Assembly: GCF_900447535.1 (NCBI RefSeq)
Contig: NZ_UFXX01000001.1
Coordinates: 1,736,001-1,800,000, forward strand
DNA from: Dermacoccus nishinomiyaensis
Lineage (GTDB): Bacteria > Actinomycetota > Actinomycetes > Actinomycetales > Dermatophilaceae
Length of the DNA: 64,000 nucleotides
Direction of reading: 5' to 3'
This document shows positions 52,846-61,714 of the stretch, in pieces (within the stretch, counting starts at the first letter, position 1; each line of letters begins with the position of its first letter). The translations under genes were made by a program, and so were the position numbers. A model generated the notes under the pieces. The model did no database searches. It saw nothing but the letters and a program-made list of their open reading frames with translations, and was not told where the DNA came from.

Positions 52846-53760
52846 GTGCCTGAGGGCGACACCGTCATGTGGGCTGCGGCGCGCCTCAACCGCGCCCTGC
52901 TCGGGCAACGCCTGACGCGCACCGATCTGCGCACGCCGCGGCTCGCGACGGTTGATCTCTCGGGGCGCGAGTGCCTGCCCGTCGTCACGCACGGCAAGCA
53001 CATGCTGCATCGGCTCGAGGGTGGCGTGACGATCCACTCCCACTTCAAGATGGAGGGCCGCTGGAGCCTGCTGCCAGCCCCGTCGACCCTCCAGGGACGC
53101 GCCGCTGCCGGCGCCGAGGCCGACGTCCGACGCGCCGTCACCGCCCACACGACGCGGGCGCTGCTCTACACCCCGCGGACGCTCGCCGTCGGCTCGAAGC
53201 TCGGGGTGCTCGACGTCCTCGAGACCGCGCGCGAGTGCGACGTCGTCGGGCACCTCGGGCCCGATCTGCTCGCCGATGACTGGGACGGCGGCGGGCGCGG
53301 GCGGGCGCTGGACAACCTGCGCGCACAGCCCGAACGCCCGGTCGGTGAGGCGTTGCTCGACCAGCGGCTCGTCGCCGGTCTCGGCACATTCTGGATCAGC
53401 GAGATGCTGTGGGTGCACCGCATCCTGCCGTGGACGCAACTCGCCGCGATGCCGGACGGGGTGCTCGAGGCGGTGCTCGACGACGCGCGACGCCTCATGC
53501 TCGTCAGCGGACGCACCGGGGTGCAATCGTCGACGGGTGACGCCCGCGCGGGGCAGGACCGCTACGTCCACGCCCGGTCGGGGATGGCGTGCCTGCGCTG
53601 CAACGACACGATCCGCGTCGCGATGGCCGGCGACCCCGGGCGCGAGCGGACCCTGTTCAGCTGCCCGACGTGCCAGGGCGGTCTGGCACCGAACGACGAC
53701 GGCCGGCCACAGGGCGTGCTGCGCGAGAGCAAGACGACAGGCAAACGCTACAAGGGATGA
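52846..53760 (+). CDS. Nei/Fpg-type DNA glycosylase
   Basis: A 304-residue base-excision repair glycosylase/AP lyase. The mature N-terminus Pro2-Glu3-Gly-Asp (MPEGDTV) is the catalytic start of the Fpg/Nei family. A helix-two-turn-helix region lies near residues 160-200 (ALLDQRLVAGLGTFWISEML). A zinc finger follows, with CLRC and CPTC, at about 246-270. The YVHARSG context and the finger spacing fit actinobacterial Nei2 enzymes that excise oxidised pyrimidines. GTG 52846 is preceded by GAAGGAGG. Confidence 0.9.
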   Translation: MPEGDTVMWAAARLNRALLGQRLTRTDLRTPRLATVDLSGRECLPVVTHGKHMLHRLEGGVTIHSHFKMEGRWSLLPAPSTLQGRAAAGAEADVRRAVTAHTTRALLYTPRTLAVGSKLGVLDVLETARECDVVGHLGPDLLADDWDGGGRGRALDNLRAQPERPVGEALLDQRLVAGLGTFWISEMLWVHRILPWTQLAAMPDGVLEAVLDDARRLMLVSGRTGVQSSTGDARAGQDRYVHARSGMACLRCNDTIRVAMAGDPGRERTLFSCPTCQGGLAPNDDGRPQGVLRESKTTGKRYKG

Positions 53761-53901
53761 CGGTGCAACGTGGGGGTGCGGCATCCACCCTCACGGGTCA
53801 TTGCCGACGGTGCTCGCGCGCGGGTAGCGTCCTGAACAAGCCAGTGCTGCACCACTGTTCGCCACATTTTCCGGATCGCCCGACGTGCCAGGAGGCCCGC
53901 G

Positions 53902-54807
53902 ATGACCGACAAGAAAACCGATCAGTACACCTTCACCAACCCCGTCACGCAGTACCCCTCGGACAACTTTCCCAAGCAGGAGCTGACGTGGCCCGGGCTC
54001 GATGCGAAGCTGACGCCGAAGGCCGATCACGGCGAGGACACCTACCGCGGCACCGGCCGTCTCCAGGGGCGCAAGGCCCTCGTCACGGGGGCAGACTCCG
54101 GCATCGGGCGCGCCGTCGCCATCGCCTACGCGCGTGAGGGCGCCGACGTCGCGCTCAGCTACCACCCGCGCGAGGAGAAGGACGCCGCCGAGGTCGCGAA
54201 GCTCGTCGAGGACGCCGGGCGTCAGGCCTACTTGCTGCCGGGCGATATCAGCGAGGAGGCGACCGCGCGTCAACTCGTGCGTGACGCCGTCGACAAGCTC
54301 GGTGGGCTCGATATCCTCGTCAACAATGCCGGCTTCCAGCAGGCGCAGGCCGACATCGCCGACATCACGAGCGAGCAGTTCGACCAGACGCTCAAGACGA
54401 ACGTCTACGCAATGTTCTGGATCACTCAGGAGGCGCTGCCGCACATGCCCGCCGGCTCCACCATCATCAACACGACCTCGATCCAGGCCTACGGCCCGAG
54501 CGAGCACCTGCTCGACTACGCGACGACGAAGGCCGCGATCAACACGTTCAGCAAGGCTCTGGCTGCGCAGCAGGGGCCGAACGGCATCCGCGTCAACGCC
54601 GTCGCACCGGGCCCGTTCTGGACGCCGCTGCAGGTCTCCGGCGGGCAGTTCCAGGAGAACATCCCCGAGTTCGGCCAGAACACGCCGCTCGGGCGCGCGG
54701 GGCAGCCCGCCGAGCTCGCCGGTGCGTACGTGTACCTCGCGAGCGCTGAGTCGGGGTACGTCTCCGGCGAGACGCTCAACGTCAACGGCGGCATGGTCAG
54801 CCCGTGA
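53902..54807 (+). CDS. SDR oxidoreductase (YghA/YhdF-like)
   Basis: A 301-residue short-chain dehydrogenase with the N-terminal extension of the YghA/YhdF group ([20 protein letters not shown], residues 14-33). Then come [14 protein letters not shown], the catalytic Ser in INTTSIQAY and YATTK, and the C-terminal [10 protein letters not shown]. Likely NADPH-dependent, often stress-associated. GGAGG precedes ATG 53902, and a perfect terminator hairpin follows. Confidence 0.9.
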   Translation: MTDKKTDQYTFTNPVTQYPSDNFPKQELTWPGLDAKLTPKADHGEDTYRGTGRLQGRKALVTGADSGIGRAVAIAYAREGADVALSYHPREEKDAAEVAKLVEDAGRQAYLLPGDISEEATARQLVRDAVDKLGGLDILVNNAGFQQAQADIADITSEQFDQTLKTNVYAMFWITQEALPHMPAGSTIINTTSIQAYGPSEHLLDYATTKAAINTFSKALAAQQGPNGIRVNAVAPGPFWTPLQVSGGQFQENIPEFGQNTPLGRAGQPAELAGAYVYLASAESGYVSGETLNVNGGMVSP

Positions 54808-54840
54808 CCGCGGCGGCCCTTCTCTGAGCTCGTTCGTCGC

Positions 54841-54866
54841 GGCGCCCCCTCACGTCAGGGGGCGCC
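54841..54866 (+). terminator. hairpin terminator after SDR gene
   Basis: Perfect 10-bp arms 54841-54850 and 54857-54866 with a 6-base loop. Confidence 0.8.
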
Positions 54867-54994
54867 GCGATGGCGTGAGAACCGCGTCGTTCCGGGGTTG
54901 TCGGTGCTCACTCGTACCGTGAAGTCATCGCCGCAGGAGACGGCGACGCGCCGCTCACGAGGTGGCGCGCGACCAGCAACGGGAAGTGGCTCAC

Positions 54995-55660
54995 ATGCCT
55001 GCACCGAGCGTTGTCCCCCCGCCCGCGCGGCGCGGTTTCGCCGTCGTCGACGTGGAAACGAGCGGGCTCGACCCGCTGCGGCACCGCGTCATCGAGGTGG
55101 CGGTGACGCAGCTGACGCCGTCAGGAGGCCTGGAGCGCGAGTGGAGTTCGCTCGTGCGAGCCCGCGGTGGCACCGGGCCCGTCCATATCCACGGGCTGAG
55201 CGATGACGACGTGCGCGACGCACCCGGTTTCGCCGACCTCGTCGACGAACTGAGCGAACTGCTCGATGGGCGCATCCTCGTCGCCCACAACGCGGCGTTC
55301 GACTGGGCGTTCCTCGCTGCGGAGGCGCGCCGCGCCGGGCGTGAGCTGCCCGTCAGCGAACGCCTGTGCACATGGCATCTCGCGCGGGGGCTCGAGCTAC
55401 CGACCGACAACCTGCGTCTCGGCACGCTCGCCGAGTACTGGGGCATCCCCGTCGAGAACGCGCACCGCGCAGGTGACGACGTGCGCGTGCTCGTCGAGGT
55501 GCTGCGACGCTGTCTCGACGAGGCGGGGCGCCGCGCTGCGCCGCTGCCGCTCGAGGAGTGCGCCGCGCTGCCGCGATGGTGGCGCACGCAGATCCGGTGG
55601 CAGCGGTTGCGTCGGCGGCTGCGAAAACGGCGGGCCGGGCGGCGTCGATCGTCGCGCTGA
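54995..55660 (+). CDS. DnaQ-like DEDDh 3'-5' exonuclease
   Basis: A 221-residue exonuclease domain protein. ExoI is FAVVDVETSGLD (Asp and Glu), ExoII is LVAHNAAFDWAFL (Asp), ExoIII is NAHRAGDDVRVL (His and Asp), the complete DEDDh set for a two-metal 3'-5' exonuclease. The C-terminal 30 residues are strongly basic (WQRLRRRLRKRRAGRRRSSR), probably for nucleic acid binding. It may be a proofreading-like subunit or an RNase T-type enzyme. ATG 54995 follows GGGAAG. Confidence 0.87.
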   Translation: MPAPSVVPPPARRGFAVVDVETSGLDPLRHRVIEVAVTQLTPSGGLEREWSSLVRARGGTGPVHIHGLSDDDVRDAPGFADLVDELSELLDGRILVAHNAAFDWAFLAAEARRAGRELPVSERLCTWHLARGLELPTDNLRLGTLAEYWGIPVENAHRAGDDVRVLVEVLRRCLDEAGRRAAPLPLEECAALPRWWRTQIRWQRLRRRLRKRRAGRRRSSR

Positions 55661-55661
55661 C

Positions 55662-55667
55662 TAGACT
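55662..55667 (+). promoter_or_regulatory. -10 box TAGACT before NrtR-like gene
   Basis: TAGACT, 6 bases, ATG 55674. Confidence 0.5.
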
Positions 55668-55673
55668 CGGGGC

Positions 55674-56387
55674 ATGTCTGACGCTGATCGCGAGGTCGCC
55701 CTCGTCGCCTCCGACATGGTGGTGCTCACCCTGCGCGACGACGAACTGCACGTCGCGCTCATCCGGCGGGCCGCCGCGACGGAGCGAGGCAAGTGGGCGC
55801 TGCCGGGCGGTTTCATGCGTCGCGGCGAGTCGGCGGAGCAGGCCGCCTATCGCGAGCTGCGTGAAGAGGTCGGCATCGCGGAGCGCGACGTCGTGCTCGA
55901 GCAGTTGCGCACGTACACCGAGGTCGAGCGCGACCCGCGGCCGGAACGCGTCATCGGCGTCGCGTGGACGGTGTTCGGCGCGCGCCTTCCCGACCTCGAA
56001 GCGGCGTCCGACGCGCTCGAAGCGGTGTGGGTACCGGTCGACGAAGCGCTCGGGATGCCGCTCGCGTTCGACCACCAGCGTATCCTCGCCGACGGCGTCG
56101 AACGCGCCCGCTCCAAACTCGAATACACCTCTGTCGCAACGGCTTTCCTCGACGACGAGTTCACGATGTCGCAGCTTCGCCACGTCTACCAAGCCGTGTG
56201 GGGCGGCTCGCTCGAACCTGCGAACTTCCACCGCAAGGTGTTGAGCGTCGACGGGTTCGTCGAGGAGACGGGCGACAGCCGCGTCGGGCGCGGGCGCCCC
56301 GCCAAGCTCTACCGCCGCGGCAGCGCCCAGACGATCTACCCGCCACTGACCCGCGCGTCGGTGCGCGAGGCGCGGGCGCGCAGCTGA
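55674..56387 (+). CDS. NrtR-like Nudix transcriptional regulator
   Basis: A 237-residue protein. Residues 10-145 are a Nudix domain with an intact box (GGFMRRGESAEQ, then YRELREEVGI). Residues 150-225 are the winged-helix part typical of NrtR: FTMSQLRHVYQAVWGGSLEP, NFHRKVLSVDGFVEETG and GRGRPAKLYR. NrtR proteins repress NAD-salvage or related genes and sense ADP-ribose. The conserved Nudix residues mean this one could also hydrolyse its ligand. Starts after a TAGACT leaderless promoter. Confidence 0.88.
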   Translation: MSDADREVALVASDMVVLTLRDDELHVALIRRAAATERGKWALPGGFMRRGESAEQAAYRELREEVGIAERDVVLEQLRTYTEVERDPRPERVIGVAWTVFGARLPDLEAASDALEAVWVPVDEALGMPLAFDHQRILADGVERARSKLEYTSVATAFLDDEFTMSQLRHVYQAVWGGSLEPANFHRKVLSVDGFVEETGDSRVGRGRPAKLYRRGSAQTIYPPLTRASVREARARS

Positions 56388-56415
56388 TCATGCGCCCGGC
56401 GCGGGGCGCAGCTGA

Positions 56416-57081
56416 TCAGTCGCTACGACGCGCGACGAGAACGATGTCGGCCTGGTGGTGGGCACCGGCACCCTCGGTGACGTGGCGCTCCGACTCGAAC
56501 TGCTCGATCTGCCACCCCTCACCGAGGCGGGCGACCACGTCGGCGATCGTGACGTAGGAGTCCGGGTCGAAGCCGTGCTCGAGCGCGCGATCGCGATCGA
56601 CGTGCGCGTGAGACACGACGATCAATGCGCCACCGGGTCGGACGAGGTCGCGAAGCGAGCGCTCGATCGACTGATCTTCGGTGCGCAGTAGAGCGGGGTA
56701 GAAAACACTGACGAGGTCGAAGCTGTCCGGCGCCAAGGCCGCGTCGAGCAGCCCCGCACACACCCACGTGATGCGGGAGGCGACGTCATCTCCGCTTACT
56801 TCGGCTGCCGCACGCCCCCGTTCCAGCGCGGGTGCCGCGACGTCGAGGGCCGTCACCTGCCACCCTTGCTCGGCGAGGTGGATGGCGTCAGCGCCCTCAC
56901 CGCAGCCGACGTCAAGCGCTCGACCCGGGGATAAGTCGGCCAACTGCTTCGTGAGCACCGCGACGAGCGCGTCGTTCGGGTTGCCGCTCCAGACCTGCTC
57001 GCCCCCGTAGACGTCGTGCCAGTTCATGTCATGCCCAGCAGGGCCGCTCGTCGCGGCGTCCGGCGTCGTTTCAGAGTGCAT
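56416..57081 (-). CDS. SAM-dependent class I methyltransferase
   Basis: About 221 residues. Motif I is ALDVGCGEGADAIHLAEQGW, followed by VTALDVAAPALERG and a post-motif VRPGGALIVVSH. The N-terminal WHDVYGGEQVWSGNPN matches the small methyltransferases often annotated as tellurite-resistance or thiopurine-type; substrate unknown. The start is uncertain: ATG 57081 is chosen, with TTG 57123 and ATG 57027 also possible. Convergent with the NrtR-like gene. Confidence 0.85.
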   Translation of the reverse strand: MHSETTPDAATSGPAGHDMNWHDVYGGEQVWSGNPNDALVAVLTKQLADLSPGRALDVGCGEGADAIHLAEQGWQVTALDVAAPALERGRAAAEVSGDDVASRITWVCAGLLDAALAPDSFDLVSVFYPALLRTEDQSIERSLRDLVRPGGALIVVSHAHVDRDRALEHGFDPDSYVTIADVVARLGEGWQIEQFESERHVTEGAGAHHQADIVLVARRSD

Positions 57082-57200
57082 GTCACCATGCTCGCCGCCA
57101 CTGCGTGATCGGTGATCGGACAATCTCTACGCGTCTATAAAATATGCTAGCCACCCTGAGACAACGCCCGCACCGCATGGCCGATGCCTCCCGACGACCT

Positions 57201-57240
57201 CCGTGCGTGCAAATGGACCCGCGTGCATTTGCACGCACGG
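57201..57240. promoter_or_regulatory. 15-bp perfect inverted repeat upstream of glutaminase
   Basis: CCGTGCGTGCAAATG (57201-57215) and its exact inverse CATTTGCACGCACGG (57226-57240) with a 10-base spacer, 35 bases before the proposed -10 box. A candidate operator or extended hairpin. Confidence 0.5.
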
Positions 57241-57274
57241 AGCAACCGATTCGTCCGCGACAAGACGCAGGTCG

Positions 57275-57280
57275 TACGGT
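57275..57280 (+). promoter_or_regulatory. -10 box TACGGT before glutaminase gene
   Basis: TACGGT, 7 bases, ATG 57288. Confidence 0.4.
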
Positions 57281-57287
57281 TTTCTCG

Positions 57288-58613
57288 ATGATCTCGCTGA
57301 TTCCTGACTACCTCGCGGCGACGCTCGAGGCCTGCCCGCCCGACGCCCATGCCCGGAATGCCGACTACATTCCGGAACTGGCCCGCGTCGACTCGTCACT
57401 GTTCGCCCTCGCAATCGCCACCGTCGACGGCATGATCTACAGCGCCGGTGACGCCGAGGCGGAGTTCACCATTCAGTCGGTCAGCAAACCGTTCGTCTAC
57501 GCGATGGCGATCGAGGATCGCGGCCTCGACGAGGTGCAGCGTCGCATCGGCGTCGAACCGAGCGGTGAGGCGTTCAACGAGATCAGCCTCGAGGCGGGCA
57601 GCAAGCGCCCTCTCAACCCCATGATCAACGCCGGCGCCATCACGGCGCACTCTCTCGTCGCCTCCCCCGATGACGACGAGTCGGCGCGCGTGCGACGCAT
57701 CGTCGCCGGTCTGTCGGCCTTCGCCGGGCGCGAGCTGAGCATCGACAGGACCGTCGCCGAATCGGAATGGCACGACGCGCACCGCAACCTCGCCATCGGG
57801 CACATGCTGCGCAGCTACGACATGCTGACGGACGACCCGGACGTCGTCGTCCACGGCTACGTCGAGCAGTGCGCCGTGCGCGTGACGACGCGTGACCTCG
57901 CCGTCATGGCGACGACGCTCGCCAACGGCGGCCTCCACCCGGTGACCGGTGAGCAGGTCGTCAGCTCGCGCACGGCCCGCCAGGTGCTGTCCGTCATGCT
58001 GAGCTGCGGCATGTACAACGCCGCCGGTGACTGGCTGACGGCCGTCGGCATCCCCGCCAAGAGCGGCGTCGGGGGCGGCATCATCGGCGCGCTGCCCGGG
58101 CAGGTGGGGCTCGCGACGTTCTCGCCGCCGCTCGACGAGCACGGCCACTCGGCCCGAGGGGTGCAGGTCTTCGAGCGACTCAGCGAAGACATGGACATGC
58201 ACCTCATGGACGTCCCGCCGCCTGCCCGCTCGGTCGTCCGACACTCCCACGTCGTTCCGCTCGGGCGAGGTTCGCGCGGCGTCGACGCGCACGTCTACGA
58301 CCTGCAGGGCGACATCCGGTTCGCCGGCGCGGAGCGCGTCGTCCGGCTCATCAGCGACGAGCCGCCGACGACGAAGACCGTCGTGTTCGACCTCGTCGAC
58401 GTCCACGCGCTCGACGAGACCGCGGCCCGCATGATCCTCGAGACGGTGCGGCGCCTCGCGGCTGACGGGCATGAGGTCTGGTTCGCCGGCCTCGATGACG
58501 CACCCCTCACCCATGGGCGGCTCGACGACGAAGGGTTCGACCTCGGGCGCGGGGTGCACGTGCGCATGGGCCGCGACCTCGACGATGTCGCCGAACAGAT
58601 CATGAGGGCCTGA
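57288..58613 (+). CDS. glsA: glutaminase A with C-terminal STAS domain
   Basis: A 441-residue enzyme hydrolysing glutamine to glutamate and ammonia. The N-terminal 300 residues are a serine-dependent beta-lactamase-fold glutaminase: FTIQSVSKPFVYAMAIED with the SxxK pair, NPMINAGAI and SGVGGGIIGALPGQVGLATF. Residues 330-441 are a STAS domain (TVVFDLVDVHALDETAARMI) of the sulfate transporter/anti-sigma antagonist type, an architecture found in some actinobacterial glutaminases and presumably regulatory. ATG 57288 is selected because upstream codons span the inverted repeat and a TACGGT box lies 7 bases before it. Confidence 0.9.
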   Translation: MISLIPDYLAATLEACPPDAHARNADYIPELARVDSSLFALAIATVDGMIYSAGDAEAEFTIQSVSKPFVYAMAIEDRGLDEVQRRIGVEPSGEAFNEISLEAGSKRPLNPMINAGAITAHSLVASPDDDESARVRRIVAGLSAFAGRELSIDRTVAESEWHDAHRNLAIGHMLRSYDMLTDDPDVVVHGYVEQCAVRVTTRDLAVMATTLANGGLHPVTGEQVVSSRTARQVLSVMLSCGMYNAAGDWLTAVGIPAKSGVGGGIIGALPGQVGLATFSPPLDEHGHSARGVQVFERLSEDMDMHLMDVPPPARSVVRHSHVVPLGRGSRGVDAHVYDLQGDIRFAGAERVVRLISDEPPTTKTVVFDLVDVHALDETAARMILETVRRLAADGHEVWFAGLDDAPLTHGRLDDEGFDLGRGVHVRMGRDLDDVAEQIMRA

Positions 58614-58620
58614 ACCTCGC

Positions 58621-58636
58621 CGTTTCACGTGAAACA
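58621..58636. promoter_or_regulatory. parS: parS-like site (15/16)
   Basis: CGTTTCACGTGAAACA, identical to the site at 52779, 7 bases after the glutaminase stop. Confidence 0.75.
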
Positions 58637-58756
58637 GGCACGAGGCTGTCGAGCGCTCGTCGTTCGAGGCTGTGCGCGTGTTTGGTGAGGTTCTTGGTAG
58701 ACCCGACAACTCCCGGCCGCGTGCATGCCGCTGCCGGGCCGTCGCGCCGTCAGACC

Positions 58757-58762
58757 TAGGGT
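58757..58762 (+). promoter_or_regulatory. -10 box TAGGGT before PH-protein operon
   Basis: TAGGGT, 7 bases, ATG 58770. Confidence 0.5.
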
Positions 58763-58769
58763 GGGACGC

Positions 58770-59258
58770 ATGTCCGAAAGCGATGCACGGCCCTTGCCAC
58801 CAGGCCTCACCCCGGTGAGCCCTCGGCTGACGTCGGCGCGCCTGCTGACGCTCGCCATCGCGGCGGTCGTCGCCGGTGCCGGCGTCGCGGCCACGATGTT
58901 CTTCGCGCCACGCTGGGTGACGGTTGCCCTCGCCGTCGCGCTGATCGTCGCCGTCGTGTGGGTGGGCCTCGTCATCGCGCGTCAGGTCAGGCACATCGGG
59001 TACGCCACGCGCGACGACGACCTGCTCATCGTCAGGGGCGTCATGTTCCGTACGACGACGGTCGTGCCGTACGGGCGCATGCAGTACGTCGAGGTCTCGA
59101 GTGGACCGATCGCGCGGATGTTCGATCTTGCCACGCTCGAACTGCACACCGCGTCCGCGTCTTCCGACGCCACCATCCCCGGCATGCCACGCCACGACGC
59201 GGAGGCACTGCGCGATCGTCTCGCGGCGCTCGGCGAAGCGCACCTCGCGGGGTTGTGA
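58770..59258 (+). CDS. membrane protein with bacterial PH domain (YdbS-like)
   Basis: A 162-residue protein: two membrane helices at residues 26-45 and 52-70, then a bacterial PH-2 domain (YATRDDDLLIVRGVMFRTTT, VVPYGRMQYVEVSSGPIARM, LATLELHTASASSDATIPGM). Always coupled with a YdbT-like partner, as here: the next gene begins two bases after its stop. In Bacillus the YdbS/YdbT pair is linked to bacteriocin resistance; here the role is inferred only. Confidence 0.88.
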   Translation: MSESDARPLPPGLTPVSPRLTSARLLTLAIAAVVAGAGVAATMFFAPRWVTVALAVALIVAVVWVGLVIARQVRHIGYATRDDDLLIVRGVMFRTTTVVPYGRMQYVEVSSGPIARMFDLATLELHTASASSDATIPGMPRHDAEALRDRLAALGEAHLAGL

Positions 59259-59260
59259 CG

Positions 59261-61039
59261 ATGGCCGATACCCACACGCCCGACGACTCGGCCGCCACCC
59301 CCGGGCCGCCCGACGACACGCTCGCCGACGGAGCATGGCATCGCGTTCACCCGTTGACGCCAGTCATGAAGAGCGGCGCGTTTCTGCTCGTCGTCCTCGG
59401 TATCGGCATCTCCCGCGCCGAGGACATGCTGAAGGATGCTCTCAACGGCGCGGCCGGTGGCTCCTCGTCGTCGAGCAATGCCGAGACATACGCGGCGAGC
59501 CGCTGGCTCGTCGCGCTCGCCATTCTCGTGGGCGTGCTTGCCGTGCTGCTGCTCGCCAACTGGATCATGTGGCGCAAGAACGAGTTTCGCGTCGACGCCG
59601 ACAGCTTGCAGGTGCGCAAGGGCGTCGTCGGCAAGGCGCACCGCAAGGCGCGTCTCGATCGCGTGCAGGCCATCGACCTCACCCAGCCGCTACTTCCCCG
59701 ACTGCTCGGCCTCGCCCAGCTCAAGTTCGACGTCGCGGGCGGCAGCGATTCCAACCTGACGATCGAATACTTGCGGCGTGCCGACGCCGAGAAACTGCGC
59801 GCCACGATGCTCGAACGGGTGCGAGTTTCACGTGAAACCTCCCACGAGAGCGACGGTGCGTCCCGGACATCCACCAGCCTCGGCGCTGGTGGCCAGGAGG
59901 CTGCCACCAACCCCGGCGATGCACCCGAGGGCGAGGCGCCCACGACCCCCCAGGCTGCGCGCGTCCGTGAGGACGCGGCGACGGCGAGGGCGTCGCGGCC
60001 CGGCGCCTCGTTGGGTAGTCGGCTCGTTCACGGCGTCGTCCCGGGCGTCGTCGACGACCTGAGTGGCACGCTGACCGAAGCCCTTGCGCCGTATCGCGTT
60101 CGCGTCGCAGCGGACGCGGAAGGCGCCATCGTCAGGGTGCCGCCGCATCGCGTCTTCATCGCCCAGGCGCTGACGGGTGGTGCGCTTGTCGCGGCGGCGG
60201 GTTTCGTCGTCCTGCTCGTCCTGTTCGGTGTCGGCGTGAGTACGGGCCACGCGTCGGAGGCGTTCTCTATCGCGCTGACGGTGCTCTTCGTCATGTTCGG
60301 CGCTGTGAATGCGGCCGTCCGCGCGTTCCTGCGCGACTCGAACTTCTCCGTGGCGCTCACGTCCGACGGGATCGTCGTCACGCACGGCCTCACCTCGACC
60401 ACGCGTCGCGTCATTCCGGTCGACCGCATCCAGGCTGTCGAACTCACACAACCCGTGCTGTGGCGCCGGTTCGGGTGGTGGCGCGTGCGGATGAACCTCG
60501 CGAGTTCCTCCGCCCTCGGTGACGACGCCGACGCCATCCTGCTGCCGCTCGGATCCGTCGATGACGCAATGATGCTCATGGGGCTCGTCCTGCCGGAGCC
60601 GGGCACGCCGCCGGACGTGACCGGTCGCGACCTCATGCTCGAGGCGATGATGGCGGAGCGCACGACGTCGACATCAGCCGCCGCAGCGATGTTCACCGGG
60701 CCCGGCCGGCGAGCGCGGCTGCTCGATCCGTTGTCGTGGCGACGCGAGGCGTGGGCGCGCACGGCGACGATGACCGTCATCCGCGAGGGCCGCATGAAGC
60801 GCCGAGTCGTCTGCGTGCCACATGCGCGGGTGCAGTCGATGGCGCTCGCGCAGGGTCCTCTGCAGCGGTGGCTGGGCTTGGGCACCGTCGAGTTGCATTC
60901 GACGAGTGGGCCGACTCGCCCGCGGCTCGTGCATCAGGACGCCGAGGTCGCGCAGCGTTTTCTCTTCGATCACGCCGAGGTGACGCGGCGTGCGCGCGCG
61001 GCGCTCGACGCCCCCGACCCGCAGCGGGTCGGCGTCTGA
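59261..61039 (+). CDS. membrane protein with tandem bacterial PH domains (YdbT-like)
   Basis: A 592-residue partner of the preceding YdbS-like protein. It has two pairs of membrane helices (about residues 37-55 and 80-98; about 303-325 and 330-350) and three PH-2 segments: KAHRKARLDRVQAIDLTQPL, STTRRVIPVDRIQAVELTQP and RRVVCVPHARVQSMALAQGP. A Gly/Ala/Pro/Glu-rich linker (about 190-250) separates the first two. That linker begins right after a parS-like sequence that encodes VSRETS. It ends with a strong terminator. Confidence 0.88.
   Translation: MADTHTPDDSAATPGPPDDTLADGAWHRVHPLTPVMKSGAFLLVVLGIGISRAEDMLKDALNGAAGGSSSSSNAETYAASRWLVALAILVGVLAVLLLANWIMWRKNEFRVDADSLQVRKGVVGKAHRKARLDRVQAIDLTQPLLPRLLGLAQLKFDVAGGSDSNLTIEYLRRADAEKLRATMLERVRVSRETSHESDGASRTSTSLGAGGQEAATNPGDAPEGEAPTTPQAARVREDAATARASRPGASLGSRLVHGVVPGVVDDLSGTLTEALAPYRVRVAADAEGAIVRVPPHRVFIAQALTGGALVAAAGFVVLLVLFGVGVSTGHASEAFSIALTVLFVMFGAVNAAVRAFLRDSNFSVALTSDGIVVTHGLTSTTRRVIPVDRIQAVELTQPVLWRRFGWWRVRMNLASSSALGDDADAILLPLGSVDDAMMLMGLVLPEPGTPPDVTGRDLMLEAMMAERTTSTSAAAAMFTGPGRRARLLDPLSWRREAWARTATMTVIREGRMKRRVVCVPHARVQSMALAQGPLQRWLGLGTVELHSTSGPTRPRLVHQDAEVAQRFLFDHAEVTRRARAALDAPDPQRVGV
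59824..59839. promoter_or_regulatory. parS: parS-like site (14/16) inside coding sequence
   Basis: AGTTTCACGTGAAACC, mismatched only at the two outer bases, in frame as VSRET of the YdbT-like gene. Confidence 0.6.
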
Positions 61040-61043
61040 CGAG

Positions 61044-61075
61044 ACTGCCCCGCCGGATGCGTCCGGCGGGGCAGT
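61044..61075 (+). terminator. hairpin terminator after PH operon
   Basis: Perfect 14-bp arms 61044-61057 and 61062-61075 with a 4-base TGCG loop, 4 bases after the stop. Confidence 0.85.
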
Positions 61076-61110
61076 TGTCTCGGGCGAGCGTCGGGTGCGA
61101 TCAACGATGA

Positions 61111-61263
61111 TCAGGCGTTCTTGCGTAGGCGGTAGACGAGGGTAGATCCGCCGAGAGCGAGCGCGGCCCCTCCGACTGACGAGGCCGCGATGCTGGTCGT
61201 GTGGTCGTTCTTCGCGGGGGCCGCGGTCTGCGAGAAGGCGCCGGCAGAGCCTGACTTGAACAT
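61111..61263 (-). CDS. short frame resembling a C-terminal wall-sorting tail
   Basis: A 50-codon frame from ATG 61263 to TGA, with an in-frame TGA five codons upstream. The product ends in a hydrophobic stretch (TTSIAASSVGGAALALGGST) followed by a basic tail VYRLRKNA. This is the layout of a sortase sorting signal, but no LPxTG precedes it. It has no ribosome site. It may be the 3' remnant of a deleted surface-protein gene. Confidence 0.3.
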   Translation of the reverse strand: MFKSGSAGAFSQTAAPAKNDHTTSIAASSVGGAALALGGSTLVYRLRKNA

Positions 61264-61345
61264 CAAAGTCAGGGCTCACAGATCGACCGCCAGCGCCACA
61301 GCGCCCACCCAAGCGATTTCAAGGCCGAAAACCCCTCGGAAAACG

Positions 61346-61383
61346 CGAATCCCGGCCTGAGATTTCTCTCAGACCGGGATTCG
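61346..61383 (-). terminator. terminator of tRNA-Leu
   Basis: Arms 61346-61362 and 61367-61383 pair at 16 of 17 positions with a TTTC/GAAA loop. On the minus strand the stem is followed by CGTTTTCC, a short T-run, 38 bases after the tRNA 3' end. Confidence 0.8.
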
Positions 61384-61420
61384 TGAGCTGTAGCCACAGT
61401 GATTCGTGAACTACCCCGCG

Positions 61421-61503
61421 TGCGCGAGGGGGGATTTGAACCCCCACGCCCTTTCGGACACTGGCACCTGAAGCCAGCGCGTCTGCCGTTCCGCCACTCG
61501 CGC
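61421..61503 (-). tRNA. tRNA-Leu (anticodon CAG)
   Basis: The minus strand folds as an 83-nt class II tRNA: acceptor GCGCGAG/CTCGCGC with discriminator A, anticodon stem CTGGC/GCCAG around loop TTCAGGT (anticodon CAG), a variable arm GTCCGAAAGGGC and a T-arm GGGGGTTCAAATCCCCC. CCA is not encoded. Confidence 0.93.
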
Positions 61504-61714
61504 GAGTGCTCACCTATCATTCCCTACCTTGGGCGAGTTCACCAAATCGGCGCGGCGCCCGTGCCCCGCCACCACGCAACCGTCCGCCCTCACAGGCACG
61601 CGGACGCGCGCTGCATCCAGCGCAGGCAGGAGTGCGCCCGTTACGATCAAAACCCCGGCGAACCGTTGGGCGCACGTCCCCGCTCAGGGGTGAGGTACGA
61701 GACTGGAGGCACCC

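Noticed and set aside
56380-56420. Repeated GCGCAGCTGATCA between convergent genes
   Set aside because: Two 13-base copies around two stop codons; could act in termination but does not form a clear hairpin.
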